DNA of 64,000 nt, taken from contig PENC01000006.1 of NCBI GenBank assembly GCA_003674045.1, positions 186,001 to 250,000 on the forward strand, in the 5' to 3' direction. Every line of letters begins with the position of its first letter. Position 1 is the stretch's first letter. The position numbers and the translations under genes are program-made. Below the pieces are notes generated by a model. The model worked only from the letters and a program-made list of their open reading frames with translations, was not told where the DNA came from and did not search any database. Below are positions 40,005-49,366 of this stretch, in pieces. The DNA is from Streptomyces griseocarneus (GTDB taxonomy: Bacteria > Actinomycetota > Actinomycetes > Streptomycetales > Streptomycetaceae).

Positions 40005-42968
40005 TCAAGTGGGTGGGACAGGCGTCTCAGTATTTGAGCGCAATGGAGCATGGGCGAGAGATCCCGCGCCGCCTCCGGCCCCCGAAGGGATACCCGGGAC
40101 GCCCCCCGAGGAGAGACCCGAGGGGACCCCCGAGGCCATGGCTCCCGAGGCGACGACGGCGGCCTCGACCGGCGGCGCACCACCGACCAGCACGCCCCCG
40201 CCCTCGGTGGCCGGGCGGGGCACGGGGTAGCTGCCGAGGTCGAGAGCGTAACGCAGCCGGTGCTCGTCGAGCGGGCCGGCGAAGGCCTTGCCCAGGGCGT
40301 GGGTGCAGCCCATGGCCCGCAGGGCGAGGGCCTGCGCGGGCAGGTCGACGCCTTCGGCCACGGACTGCATCCCGAGGTCGGTGGCGATCCTCAGCAGCCC
40401 CGCCGTGATCTTGTGCAGCCGGGCGGACTCCACCACGCCGTCGACGAGCCCGCGGTCGAGCTTGAGCGTGTCCACGGGGAGCCGCCGCAGCGCGCTGATC
40501 GCCGCATAGCCGCTGCCGAAGCCGTCCAGGGCGATCCGCACACCGAGCCTGCGCAGGGCGGACAGCCGGCGCTCCAGCTCGTCCAGCGGGACGCGGGGAT
40601 CACTTCCGGTCAGCTCCAGGACCAGGGCGCCCGAGGGCAGCCCGTGGTGGATGAGCAGCCCTTCCAGGTACTTGGGCGGGAGCGACTTGTCCATCAGCCG
40701 GGTGGCCGACAGATGGACGTAGACGGGCACATGATGACCCGCCCGGCAGCGCTGGGCGGCCTGCTCGACGGCCTTCTCCAGCGTCCAGCGGCCGAGTTCG
40801 GCGCAGCGCGCGGCCTCGTCCCCGCGCTCGCTCTCGGCGACGCGCAGATACTCGGCGGGGGTGAACAGTATTCCCTGGGCGGAGCGCCAGCGGGCCTGCG
40901 CGGCGACGGCGGTGACCCGCCCGGTCTCCAGCTCCACGACGGGCTGGTGCAGCAGCGTGAACTCGCCGTCGTGCAGCGCCGTGCGCAGCCGGGTGGCGAG
41001 CTCGGCGCGGCGCACCACGTCGGCCTGCATCTGCGGCGCGTAGATCTCGACGCGGCCCTTGCCCGCCTGCTTCGCGCGGTACATCGCGAGGTCGGCGTTG
41101 CGCATCAGGACGCCGGGGGTGATGCCCGGCTCGGCGAAGGCCACGCCGATGCTGGCGGCCACCCGGACCTCGGTGCCCCCTTCCACCGTGTAGGGCTGGG
41201 AGAGGGTGTGCCGGAGCCGGTCGGCGATCTCGTGGATGCGGTACTCGCGGGCCGCGGGGTCGCGGGTGCCGTCGCCGATGATGAGCGCCGCGAACTCGTC
41301 GCCCCCGAACCGGGCCGTGCTGTCACCCGCGCGCACGGAGTCCTGGAGGCGACGGGCCGCCTGCACCAGCAGCTCGTCGCCGGCCTGGTGGCCGACGGTG
41401 TCGTTCACCGCCTTGAAGCCGTCGAGGTCGATGAAGAGCACGGCCGTTCCGGCGTCGGTCGCTCTGCGGCCGGTGAGCGCCTGCTGGACGCGCTTGGTGA
41501 ACAGGGCCCGGTTGGGCAGGTCGGTGAGCGGGTCGTGCTCCGCGGTGTGCTGGAGCTGGGCCTGGAGCCGGACCCGCTCGGTGACATCACGGCTGTTGAA
41601 GATGAGGCCGCCGTGGTGGCGGTTGACGGTGGACTCCACGTTGAGCCACTCGCCGTCGCCGGAGCGGAAGCGGCACTCGATGCGGGTGGTGGGCTCCTCG
41701 ACGGGGGGTGCCGCGAGGAAGCGGCGCACCTCGTGGACGACCCGCCCCAGGTCCTCCGGGTGGATGAGCGAGGCCAGTTCGGAACCCTCGAGATCCTCGG
41801 CGTCGCGGCCGTAGACCCCCGCGGCGGCCGGACTGACGTAGCGCAGTATCCCGGTGGGCGCGGCGATCATGATGACGTCGCTGGAACCCTGGACGAGGGA
41901 CCTGAAGTGGTTCTCCTTCTGGGCGAGTTCCTGGGTGAGCGAGATGTTGTCGAGCAGCATGATGCCCTGGCGGATGACGAGCGCCAGGACGACCGTGCAG
42001 CCGGTGAAGAGCACGACCCGGTCGACGCGGTGGCCGTCCAGGACGTTGTAGAGGATGCCCAGGGTGCAGACGGCCGCGGCCAGATAGGGCGTGAGCGCGG
42101 CGAGCGAGCCCGCGATGGGCCTGCTGGGGTGGTGCGGACGGGAGATGGAGGAGTGCCCGCCGCCCGTGCCGCCGTCCCCCTCTTCTCGGGCCACCCAGGG
42201 CGCGTACGCCATCAGGAGATAGCCCGCGAACCAGCCGGCGTCGAGGATCTGGCCGGAGCGGTAGTGCGAGCGCAGCAGCGGCGAGGTGAACAGGGCGTCG
42301 CACAGGACGGTCAGCGCGAGGGCCGCGATCGCCGTGTTGATGGCGGAGCGGTTGGCGGTGGAGCGCCGGAAGTGCAGCGCCAGGACCATGGACACCAGGG
42401 CGATGTCCAGCAGAGGATAGGCGAGCGAGAGCGCGGCGTGGGCGACGCTCTCGCCCTGGAAGTGCGCGGTGTGCGCGAGCGCCAGGCTCCAGGACAGGGT
42501 GAGCAGGGAGCCGCCGGTCAGCCAGGCGTCGAGCGCGAGACAGACCCAGCCCGCCCGGGTGACCGGGCGCCTGGCGAGGACCAGCAGTCCGATGATGGCG
42601 GGCGGCGCGAACAGCAGGAAGCAGAAGTCCGCCGGTGAGGGGGTGGGCACGCGCGCGTCGAGCACGACCTCGTACCACCCCCAGACGATGTTGCCCAGGC
42701 CCGCCATCGCGGAGGAGACCGCGAACAGCAGCCAGGCCGGCCGGAATCGGGTGCGGTGCGTCTTGCCGTACCAGAAGCAGGAGACGGCGGCGAGGGCCGC
42801 GGCCCCGCCGAGGCCGAAGTCGCCCATGGCGGAGGCCAGTTCGCTCGACCCCCAGCCGAAGGCGGCCCCCGTGGCATAACCTCCGCAGACCAGGGCGAGC
42901 AGGAGCTGGGACGCGGGCCCGGAGCCGCCGGCCGCGCGCCGGGGCAGGGCCGCTCCTTGGGCGCTCAC
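40005..42968 (-). CDS. membrane PAS-GGDEF protein with degenerate EAL domain
   Basis: A 987-residue c-di-GMP protein. About nine membrane helices span residues 20-340, a PAS domain with PAC tail ~352-462, and an intact GGDEF (ARFGGDEF, 555-559) with an I-site RAGD at 546-549, so it is probably a feedback-inhibited diguanylate cyclase. The EAL domain (from ~655) has lost its catalytic residues: the EAL position reads AAQ (VAAQARW), ELTES reads ELTGSD, DDFG reads LDGFGSGY, and the late Glu of AEGVE is Asp. It is therefore unlikely to hydrolyse c-di-GMP. GTG 42968 is chosen; the frame runs to 43274 but the extra N-terminus is Pro/Arg-rich. Upstream of the ilvB leader. Confidence 0.85.
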   Translation of the reverse strand: MSAQGAALPRRAAGGSGPASQLLLALVCGGYATGAAFGWGSSELASAMGDFGLGGAAALAAVSCFWYGKTHRTRFRPAWLLFAVSSAMAGLGNIVWGWYEVVLDARVPTPSPADFCFLLFAPPAIIGLLVLARRPVTRAGWVCLALDAWLTGGSLLTLSWSLALAHTAHFQGESVAHAALSLAYPLLDIALVSMVLALHFRRSTANRSAINTAIAALALTVLCDALFTSPLLRSHYRSGQILDAGWFAGYLLMAYAPWVAREEGDGGTGGGHSSISRPHHPSRPIAGSLAALTPYLAAAVCTLGILYNVLDGHRVDRVVLFTGCTVVLALVIRQGIMLLDNISLTQELAQKENHFRSLVQGSSDVIMIAAPTGILRYVSPAAAGVYGRDAEDLEGSELASLIHPEDLGRVVHEVRRFLAAPPVEEPTTRIECRFRSGDGEWLNVESTVNRHHGGLIFNSRDVTERVRLQAQLQHTAEHDPLTDLPNRALFTKRVQQALTGRRATDAGTAVLFIDLDGFKAVNDTVGHQAGDELLVQAARRLQDSVRAGDSTARFGGDEFAALIIGDGTRDPAAREYRIHEIADRLRHTLSQPYTVEGGTEVRVAASIGVAFAEPGITPGVLMRNADLAMYRAKQAGKGRVEIYAPQMQADVVRRAELATRLRTALHDGEFTLLHQPVVELETGRVTAVAAQARWRSAQGILFTPAEYLRVAESERGDEAARCAELGRWTLEKAVEQAAQRCRAGHHVPVYVHLSATRLMDKSLPPKYLEGLLIHHGLPSGALVLELTGSDPRVPLDELERRLSALRRLGVRIALDGFGSGYAAISALRRLPVDTLKLDRGLVDGVVESARLHKITAGLLRIATDLGMQSVAEGVDLPAQALALRAMGCTHALGKAFAGPLDEHRLRYALDLGSYPVPRPATEGGGVLVGGAPPVEAAVVASGAMASGVPSGLSSGGVPGIPSGAGGGAGSLAHAPLRSNTETPVPPT

Positions 42969-43359
42969 CGCGCCGCCGTCCCGGACGGGACCCTGAGCCA
43001 GGCGAAGCGGACACGGAGCGCGGAGCGGTGCGGGCGGCGGGGCGGTGGGGCGGGGCGGCGGCCCGTGGACCGGAGGCGGGGCGGACAGGCGCGCCCCGCG
43101 GGCCTCGGCGGCGGAGCCGCGGTGCAAGCGTGCCGTGGTCGGTGCATGAGCCGCGTCGGGTTGATCGTCCAGTGGCCGTGCATCGCCCGTCGCCCCCCTC
43201 GTGTGCCGGTACTTCGCTGCGCCGTACGGTGCCCGGCGCAGCCCCCGGTCCGGACGATACACCAGACTCGTCACTCAGGGACATAGCTCATATACATAGC
43301 GTAATCGTCAAGGGGATTATGAACACTGAACGCAGTCGAACGGTACCTCTACGTGGTAG
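42969..43359. other. upstream region of the c-di-GMP gene with a BldD-like site
   Basis: About 390 bases. The part nearest the gene (to ~43250) is GC-rich and could be an N-terminal extension. 43270-43340 is relatively AT-rich and probably holds the promoter. ATAC-N5-GTAA at 43292-43304 resembles the BldD consensus TNAC-N5-GTNA with one mismatch; c-di-GMP genes are known BldD targets. Confidence 0.35.
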
Positions 43360-44322
43360 CTAGGGGACAGCGACTACGACATTTTCTAGGGGTGCGTCCA
43401 GAGCGAATCTGGCCAGTTGATCACGCAGCAGCCGTTCGGCCCGGGGCAGAAAGGCCGAGGAGGGGCCGCCCACATGGGGAGTGATCAAAGTGCCGGGGGC
43501 GCTCCACAGCGGGTGGCCCGGGGGCAGCGGCTCGGGGTCGGTGACGTCCAGCGCGGCCCGTAGCCTGCCCTTCCGCAGTTCCACGAGGAGCGCCTCGGTG
43601 TCGACCACCGCGCCGCGCGCGATGTTGACCAGCAGCGCACCGTCCTTCATCCGCGCCAGGAAGGCGGCGTCCACGAGCCCGCGGGTGCCCTCCGTGAGCG
43701 GCGTCGCCAGGATCACGACATCCACGCCGGGAAGGATCTCCGGGAGCGCGGATGCGGAATGCACCGGCCCGCGGGGCGTCTCACGCGGAGTGCGCGCGAC
43801 GCGCACCACCCGCGCGCACTCGAAGGGCACGAGCCGGTCCTCGATCGCGGAGCCGATGGAACCGTAGCCGACGATCAGCACGGACTTGTCCGCGAGCGCG
43901 GGCCGGTAGCCCTGCGTCCACTCCTGCGCGTCCTGCGCGCGCACGAAGCCGGGGATGTCGCGCAGCGCGGCGAGGGTGAGGGCCAGGGCCAGCTCGGCGG
44001 TGCTGGTGTCGTGCAGCCCGCGGGCGTTGCACAGCAGGGTGCCGTGGGGCAGCAGGGACACGGCAGGCAGTATGTGGTCGACGCCCGCGGTCAGGGTCTG
44101 CACCACCCGCAGGCCGCGCATCGCGGGCAGCGGGCGTACACACACATCGCCGCTGGTCACATACGGCGGCACGTAGAACGCGCAGCGCGCGGGATCGGTG
44201 GGGTAGTCGGGTTCGCCGTTCCAGTAGGCGTAGTCGAGGCCACCGGGGAGGCCGTCGATCTCCTCGGGCCTGATCGGCAGCCAGGCCAGGGGGCGGGGGG
44301 AACCGCTGTCGTCTGCGCTCAT
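43360..44322 (-). CDS. D-isomer-specific 2-hydroxyacid dehydrogenase
   Basis: A 320-residue NAD(P)-dependent 2-hydroxyacid dehydrogenase. The Rossmann motif is VGYGSIGSAIEDRL, the catalytic Arg is in NIARGAVVDTEAL, the Glu in VTDPEPLPPGHPLW and the His in ITPHVGGPSSAF. The length fits single-domain-pair members of the glyoxylate/hydroxypyruvate or phosphonate type. No ACT domain is present, so it is not a second SerA. It is divergent from the aldo/keto reductase (72 bases between starts). Substrate not predictable. Confidence 0.9.
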   Translation of the reverse strand: MSADDSGSPRPLAWLPIRPEEIDGLPGGLDYAYWNGEPDYPTDPARCAFYVPPYVTSGDVCVRPLPAMRGLRVVQTLTAGVDHILPAVSLLPHGTLLCNARGLHDTSTAELALALTLAALRDIPGFVRAQDAQEWTQGYRPALADKSVLIVGYGSIGSAIEDRLVPFECARVVRVARTPRETPRGPVHSASALPEILPGVDVVILATPLTEGTRGLVDAAFLARMKDGALLVNIARGAVVDTEALLVELRKGRLRAALDVTDPEPLPPGHPLWSAPGTLITPHVGGPSSAFLPRAERLLRDQLARFALDAPLENVVVAVP

Positions 44323-44394
44323 GCCTGGAGGCTATGCGAAACGGCCGGGGCCGCAGAGGTTAGTTTGGGGGCGAGGAACGGGAGGGAACGGCGG

Positions 44395-45387
44395 GTGGAG
44401 CGCAGGACAATCGGTGCTACGGCGCTCGAAGTGGGTGCGATCGGCCTCGGGTGCATGCCGATGCACTGGGCCTACACCGCCTCTCAGCGCAGTGGGGAGG
44501 GCTCGCTGCGCGCGGTGCACGCGGCGCTCGACGTGGGGACGACCCTGCTGGACACCGCGGACATGTACGGGCCGTTCACCAATGAGCTGCTCATAGGGCG
44601 GGTGCTGCGCGAGCGGCGCAAGGACGCCTTCGTGTCGACCAAGTGCGGGCTGCTGGTGGGCGATCAGCACATCGTGGCCAACGGCCGGCCGGGCTATGTG
44701 AAGCGGGCGTGCGACGCCTCGCTGCGGCGGCTGCAGACCGATGTGATCGACGTCTACCAGCTGCACCGCCCCGACCCGGAGGTCCCCGTGGAGGAGACCT
44801 GGGGCGCGATGGCGGAGCTGGTGTCGGCGGGCAAGGTCCGGGCCCTGGGGTGGTGCGCGATCGGCGCGCGGGCGCAGCGCAGGTCGAGCGCCGGAATGTA
44901 CGACGTGACGATCCGGCAGCTGGAGCGCATCCAGCAGGTCTTCCCGGTGAGCCTGGTGCAGGCCGAGCTGTCGGTCTGGTCGCGCGACGCGCTGGACGCG
45001 CTCGCGCCGTGGTGCGCGTCACGGGGCGTCGGGCTGCTCGCGGCGATGCCCCTGGGGAATGGTTTCCTCAGCGGCACGCTCACCCCCGGCCAGGGCTTCG
45101 AGCCGGAGGACGTCCGGGCGCGGCACCCGCGGTTCACGGCGGAGATGATGGCCGCCAACCAGCCGATAGTGGCCGGGCTGCGGCGGGTGGCCGGGCGGCA
45201 CGGGGCCACGGCCGCGCAGGTCGCCCTGGCCTGGGTGCTGGCGCAGGGGCGGCACGTGGTGCCGGTGCCGGGGTCGAAGAAGGCCGAGTGGGTGGTGCAG
45301 AACGCGGCGGCGGCTCAATTGCGGCTCACCCCGGAGGACTTCGCGGAGATAGCGGCACTGCCCGGGGCCGTCGGGTCCTGGTACTGA
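44395..45387 (+). CDS. aldo/keto reductase
   Basis: A 330-residue AKR with a TIM barrel. The catalytic tetrad is visible: Asp and Tyr in LLDTADMYGPF, Lys in VSTKCGLL, His in VYQLHRPDPEVP. The NADPH-binding C-terminal stretch is VPVPGSKKAEWVVQN. GTG 44395 has GGAGG nine bases upstream; the much longer upstream open frame (to 43759) is antisense to the dehydrogenase. Substrate unknown. Confidence 0.92.
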   Translation: MERRTIGATALEVGAIGLGCMPMHWAYTASQRSGEGSLRAVHAALDVGTTLLDTADMYGPFTNELLIGRVLRERRKDAFVSTKCGLLVGDQHIVANGRPGYVKRACDASLRRLQTDVIDVYQLHRPDPEVPVEETWGAMAELVSAGKVRALGWCAIGARAQRRSSAGMYDVTIRQLERIQQVFPVSLVQAELSVWSRDALDALAPWCASRGVGLLAAMPLGNGFLSGTLTPGQGFEPEDVRARHPRFTAEMMAANQPIVAGLRRVAGRHGATAAQVALAWVLAQGRHVVPVPGSKKAEWVVQNAAAAQLRLTPEDFAEIAALPGAVGSWY

Positions 45388-45471
45388 GCACGGCCGGTCC
45401 TGCGCCTGACACACGGAGCGGGCATGTATAAGGAACACGTGCCGCACCGTGCCAGGCGAGAGGAACGAACC

Positions 45472-46638
45472 ATGCGTCGCACCCCGCACACCCGCCCCGT
45501 CGGCACCGTGGCCGCCCTGGCCGCGGCCGCGCTGCTGGTAGCGGGCTGCTCAGGCGGCGGCGGGCTGCCGGGCGTGGCGACGCCGTCGACCCGGGCCCCG
45601 GGATCCGCATCACCCGGCGCCCCATCGGTGCCGACCGCGCCCGCGAAGGGCTCGGTGAAGGTCGTCCGTACGCTCACCACCAAGCTCAACTCCCCCTGGG
45701 GCCTGGCCCCGCTCCCCGGCGGCGACCTGCTGGTGGGCTCCCGCGACACGGGGAAGATCCTCCGGGTGTCGGAGAAGGACGGCGCACAGAGCGAGATCGG
45801 CTCCGTACCGGGGGTCGCGGCGGCGGGCGAGGGCGGCCTGCTGGGGCTGGCCCTCTCACCGCGCTTCGCCGACGACCATCTGCTCTACGCGTACTTCACC
45901 ACCGCCTCGGACAACCGGATCGCCCAGCTGCGCTACGACGAGGCGAAACCCGCCGGACAACGGCTGGGCCAGCCCAACACGGTGTTCCAGGGCATCCCCA
46001 AGGGCCAGATCCACAACGGCGGGCGGATCGCCTTCGGCCCCGACGGCATGCTCTACGCAGGCACGGGCGAAGCGGGCGAACGCACACCCGCCCAGGACCC
46101 GAAGTCCCCCGGCGGCAAGATCCTCCGCATGACCCCGGACGGCCGCCCCGCCCCGGGCAACCCCCACCCCGACTCCGTCGTCTACACCCTGGGCCACCGC
46201 AACGTCCAAGGCCTCGCCTGGGACACCGACAAACGTCTCTGGGCATCGGAATTCGGCCAGGACACCTGGGACGAGCTCAACCTCATCGAACCCGGCGCCA
46301 ACTACGGCTGGCCCGAGGTCGAGGGCCGCGCGAACCACCCCGGCTTCCGCGACCCCGTCCTCCAATGGAAACCCTCCGAGGCCTCCCCCAGCGGCCTCGC
46401 CTACGCGAAGGGCTCCCTGTGGATGGCCGCCCTCCGCGGCGAACGCCTCTGGCGCATCCCCCTGCGCGGCGCTTCCGTCGCGGCCGCACCGCAGGCGTTT
46501 CTGACCGGGGAGTACGGGAGGTTGCGGACGGTTGTGGCGACGGATGACGGGGGTCTGTGGCTGACGACGAGCAACACGGACGGAAGGGGCCACCCGGGAG
46601 GTGACGACGATCGCCTCTTGAGGCTGAACGTGACGTGA
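45472..46638 (+). CDS. PQQ-dependent sugar (glucose/sorbosone) dehydrogenase-like lipoprotein
   Basis: A 388-residue exported beta-propeller of the GSDH family. The signal peptide ends in a lipobox (LLVAGCSGG, Cys ~25), followed by a Ser/Pro linker, so it is membrane-anchored on the outside. Propeller hallmarks: PWGLAPLPGGDLLVGSRD, GEGGLLGLALSP, HNGGRIAFGPDGMLYAGTGE, GHRNVQGLAWD and ASEFGQDTWDELNLI. ATG 45472 is chosen over 45424 because GAGAGGA lies seven bases upstream and the start places the signal peptide first. Cofactor use in Streptomyces homologues is uncertain. Confidence 0.9.
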   Translation: MRRTPHTRPVGTVAALAAAALLVAGCSGGGGLPGVATPSTRAPGSASPGAPSVPTAPAKGSVKVVRTLTTKLNSPWGLAPLPGGDLLVGSRDTGKILRVSEKDGAQSEIGSVPGVAAAGEGGLLGLALSPRFADDHLLYAYFTTASDNRIAQLRYDEAKPAGQRLGQPNTVFQGIPKGQIHNGGRIAFGPDGMLYAGTGEAGERTPAQDPKSPGGKILRMTPDGRPAPGNPHPDSVVYTLGHRNVQGLAWDTDKRLWASEFGQDTWDELNLIEPGANYGWPEVEGRANHPGFRDPVLQWKPSEASPSGLAYAKGSLWMAALRGERLWRIPLRGASVAAAPQAFLTGEYGRLRTVVATDDGGLWLTTSNTDGRGHPGGDDDRLLRLNVT

Positions 46639-46648
46639 GGGGTCACCC

Positions 46649-46669
46649 TCTGGGGGCTCCGCCCCCAGA
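46649..46669 (+). terminator. hairpin terminator after the sugar dehydrogenase gene
   Basis: A 9-bp perfect stem TCTGGGGGC/GCCCCCAGA with the triloop TCC, 11 bases after the stop. Confidence 0.8.
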
Positions 46670-46675
46670 CCCCAC

Positions 46676-46764
46676 GCCTACCGGGCTGCGGCTTGCGCTA
46701 CGTGCGCGTCTGCGGCCCGGTGGGGGCTGGTCGCGCAGTTCCCCGCGCCCCTGACGGGGCGCGC
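46676..46764 (+). repeat. dispersed intergenic repeat, copy 5
   Basis: Long copy: CGCCTACCGGGCTGCGGC, GCGTCTGCGGCCCGGTGGGG, then the core and a GCGCCCCTGACGGGGCGC hairpin. It lies between two convergent genes, with an inverted copy 140 bases further on. Confidence 0.85.
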
Positions 46765-46903
46765 CCGACCACCGGTGGAGGGGGCGGGCCGGAGGGTGGG
46801 GTTCTGAAACGACGGTGCATCGTCACGGCACCCAATACTCATCGGCCGCACGCACCGCGTTTCAGGTTCCCAGCCCGGAGGCACCGCCCCCGGCCCGCAC
46901 GCA

Positions 46904-46951
46904 ACCCAGGGGCGCGGGGAACTGCGCGAGAAGCGACCACCGGCCCGCACC
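46904..46951 (-). repeat. dispersed intergenic repeat, copy 6 (inverted, partial)
   Basis: CAGGGGCGCGGGGAACTGCG and the following GGCCCGCAC. It lies directly beyond the MMPL stop at 46954, with only two bases between. Confidence 0.75.
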
Positions 46952-46953
46952 CG

Positions 46954-49134
46954 TCAGCGAGACGCGACAAGCTCCGTCGGAATCGGCACCGACACCGATT
47001 CCGACGCCGGCTCGATACTGAACCGCGGAAGCCACCGCTCCAACCACCCCGGCAGCCACCAATTCGCCCCGCCCAGCAAATGCATCAACGCCGGCACCAA
47101 CAACGTCCGCAGCACAAACGCGTCAAGAGCCACCGCCGCCGCCAGCCCGATCCCGAACATCGCGATCACCCGGTCCCCGCTCAGCACAAAAGCCAGGAAG
47201 ACCGAGATCATGATGACGGCAGCGGAGTTGATGACACGGCTGGTCTCGGCCAAGCCGACCCGCACCGCCCGGCAGTTGTCACGCGTAGCCAGCCACTCCT
47301 CGTACATCCGGCTGACCAGGAACACCTGGTAGTCCATGGACAAGCCAAAAAGCACCGAGACCATGACGACCGGCAGGAACGGCTCGATCGGCCCGGCCCG
47401 GCCCAGACCGAGGAATTCGCTGCCCCAGCCCCACTGGAAAATGACAACGATCAGCCCGAACGACGACGCGACCGCGGCGACATTCATCAGAGCGGCTTTC
47501 AAAGGAATACCGACACTGCGGAAAGCCACCAGCAGCAGCAAGCACCCCAGGCCGACAACAGCCCCCACGAACAACGGCAGCTTCCCCAGCACAACCCCGG
47601 CGAAATCGTCGTAGCCGGCCGTCATCCCACCGACAAGAACCTCCGTACCGGTCCCCGCCGTGGCCCGCGGCAGGACCGTGCCGCGCAGCCGCTCCACGAG
47701 GTCACTCGTGGAGCGGGACTGCGGGGACGTAGTCGGCACAACGGTGATCACACCGGCGTCGCCGCTCCCGTCGACCGTCCCCGGCCCTACAGAGGCAACG
47801 CCTTCGGTGCGCCGGAGAATGTCCGGCAGGCGGTCGAAAGCCAGCCGGTCGGCGGCACTGTCGAGGGAGGCCACGAGCGTCAGCGGACCGCCCGCACCGG
47901 GGCCGAAGCCGTCGGCGAGCATGTCGTACGCCTGCCGGGTGGTGGACGTCGCCGGGCCGTTGCCCTGGTCGGAGGTGCCCAGGTGGAGGGAGGCGACCGG
48001 CAGGGCGAGGATCAGCATCACCGCGGCGGCGAGCCCGCCCAGCAGCCGGGGCCGGCGCTCCACGAGGGCGGACCAGCGGACGGCGAGGCCGGTGAGGGCC
48101 TCGGCCCGGGGGCCGCGCTCGGCGAGCCTCCGGCGCTCGCGGCGGCCGAGCGCGCGGTGGCCGATCAGCCCGAGGAGCGCGGGCAGCAGGGTCACGGAGG
48201 CGGCGACGGTGAGCACCACCGTGAGCGAGGCGGCTATCGCGACGCCGTTGAGGAAGCTCATCCGCAGCACGAGCATGCCCAGCAGCGCCACGCAGACGGT
48301 GCCCCCGGCGAAGACGACGGCACGCCCGGTGGTGGCCACGGCCCGCTCGGCCGCCTCCTGCACGGACAGTCCCGCGCGCAGGCCCTTGCGGTGCCGGGTG
48401 ACGATGAAGAGGGCGTAGTCGATGCCCACGCCGAGGCCGATGAGCGTGCCGAGCATGGGCGCGAAGTCGGCGACGGTCATGACGTGCCCGAGCAGGACGG
48501 TGCCCATGGCGGCGGTGCCGACGCCGACGAGGGCGGTGGCGATGGGCAGCAGGCTGGCCGCGAGCGAGCCGAAGACGACGAACAGCACGACGGCCGCGAC
48601 CAGCACGCCGATCACCTCGCTGAGGTGGCCGCTCGCGCCTTCGGTGGAGCCGATGGTGCTGCCGCCGAGCGCGACCTGGAGCTGCTCCGTCGCCGCGCCG
48701 CGCGCGGTCTCGACGACCTTGGCGATCTGCGCCTTCGTGGGCTCGCCCGCGGCGCCGCCGAAGGACAGTTCGGCGTAGGCGGTGTGCCCGTCCCGGCTGA
48801 TACGGCCCTCGCCGCCGTACGGGCCGCTGACCCCGGCCACGCCCGGCAGCGCGGCGACCTCGCGGAGCACGGCGCTCATGCGCTGTTCGACGGCGGGGGC
48901 GCGGACGGTGCCGGAGCCGGTGTGCCAGACGATCGTGTCGTCGCCGCCCTGGCCGGGGAACGCCTTCTCCAGGAGGGCGGTCGCGCGGGCGGACTCGGTG
49001 CCGGGCACGCCGTAGTCGTCGGAGTACGCGGAGCCGGACAGGGTCGCGGCCGCTCCCGTGCCCAGCAGCGCGAAGAGCCACAGCACGATGACGGCGAAGC
49101 GGCGGCGCAGGCACCACCGGGCGAGTGAGGTCAT
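46954..49134 (-). CDS. MMPL family RND-like transporter
   Basis: A 726-residue membrane transporter of the MMPL family, exporting lipids or hydrophobic compounds using the proton gradient. It has an N-terminal helix, a large external loop, then two blocks of about five or six helices, each with the conserved pattern (GLGVGIDYALFIVTRHRKGLRAG; FGLSMDYQVFLVSRMYEEWLAT) carrying the Asp-Tyr pairs typical of proton relay. About 12 helices in all. It is alone on its strand, and the dyad at 49279-49314 lies upstream. Substrate unknown. Confidence 0.92.
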   Translation of the reverse strand: MTSLARWCLRRRFAVIVLWLFALLGTGAAATLSGSAYSDDYGVPGTESARATALLEKAFPGQGGDDTIVWHTGSGTVRAPAVEQRMSAVLREVAALPGVAGVSGPYGGEGRISRDGHTAYAELSFGGAAGEPTKAQIAKVVETARGAATEQLQVALGGSTIGSTEGASGHLSEVIGVLVAAVVLFVVFGSLAASLLPIATALVGVGTAAMGTVLLGHVMTVADFAPMLGTLIGLGVGIDYALFIVTRHRKGLRAGLSVQEAAERAVATTGRAVVFAGGTVCVALLGMLVLRMSFLNGVAIAASLTVVLTVAASVTLLPALLGLIGHRALGRRERRRLAERGPRAEALTGLAVRWSALVERRPRLLGGLAAAVMLILALPVASLHLGTSDQGNGPATSTTRQAYDMLADGFGPGAGGPLTLVASLDSAADRLAFDRLPDILRRTEGVASVGPGTVDGSGDAGVITVVPTTSPQSRSTSDLVERLRGTVLPRATAGTGTEVLVGGMTAGYDDFAGVVLGKLPLFVGAVVGLGCLLLLVAFRSVGIPLKAALMNVAAVASSFGLIVVIFQWGWGSEFLGLGRAGPIEPFLPVVMVSVLFGLSMDYQVFLVSRMYEEWLATRDNCRAVRVGLAETSRVINSAAVIMISVFLAFVLSGDRVIAMFGIGLAAAVALDAFVLRTLLVPALMHLLGGANWWLPGWLERWLPRFSIEPASESVSVPIPTELVASR

Positions 49135-49278
49135 GGCCTGTTTCCCGGGTATCGCGTCGATCTCTCCGGGACATGACCCGTGCTGGACGACCGCTGGGGC
49201 TGGTGAGCAGGGCCCTCACCGCGCGCGTCGCGCGCGCGGGGCCACTGCCGCACCACTGTGACAGGCGGTAAAGATCCA

Positions 49279-49314
49279 TTGTCCTTTTTGTGGTTCAGCC
49301 CACATATCGGACAA
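49279..49314. promoter_or_regulatory. nested dyad upstream of the MMPL gene
   Basis: TTGTCC/GGACAA (49279-49284 with 49309-49314) encloses TGTGG/CCACA (49289-49293 with 49300-49304). It lies in an AT-richer patch 145 bases before the MMPL start. A possible operator, or a hairpin at the end of the AMIN-like transcript. Confidence 0.4.
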
Positions 49315-49366
49315 AGGACGGCCGGTCTGCCGTCAGTCAGACACCCGGGAAAACGTCAGGGGAAGC

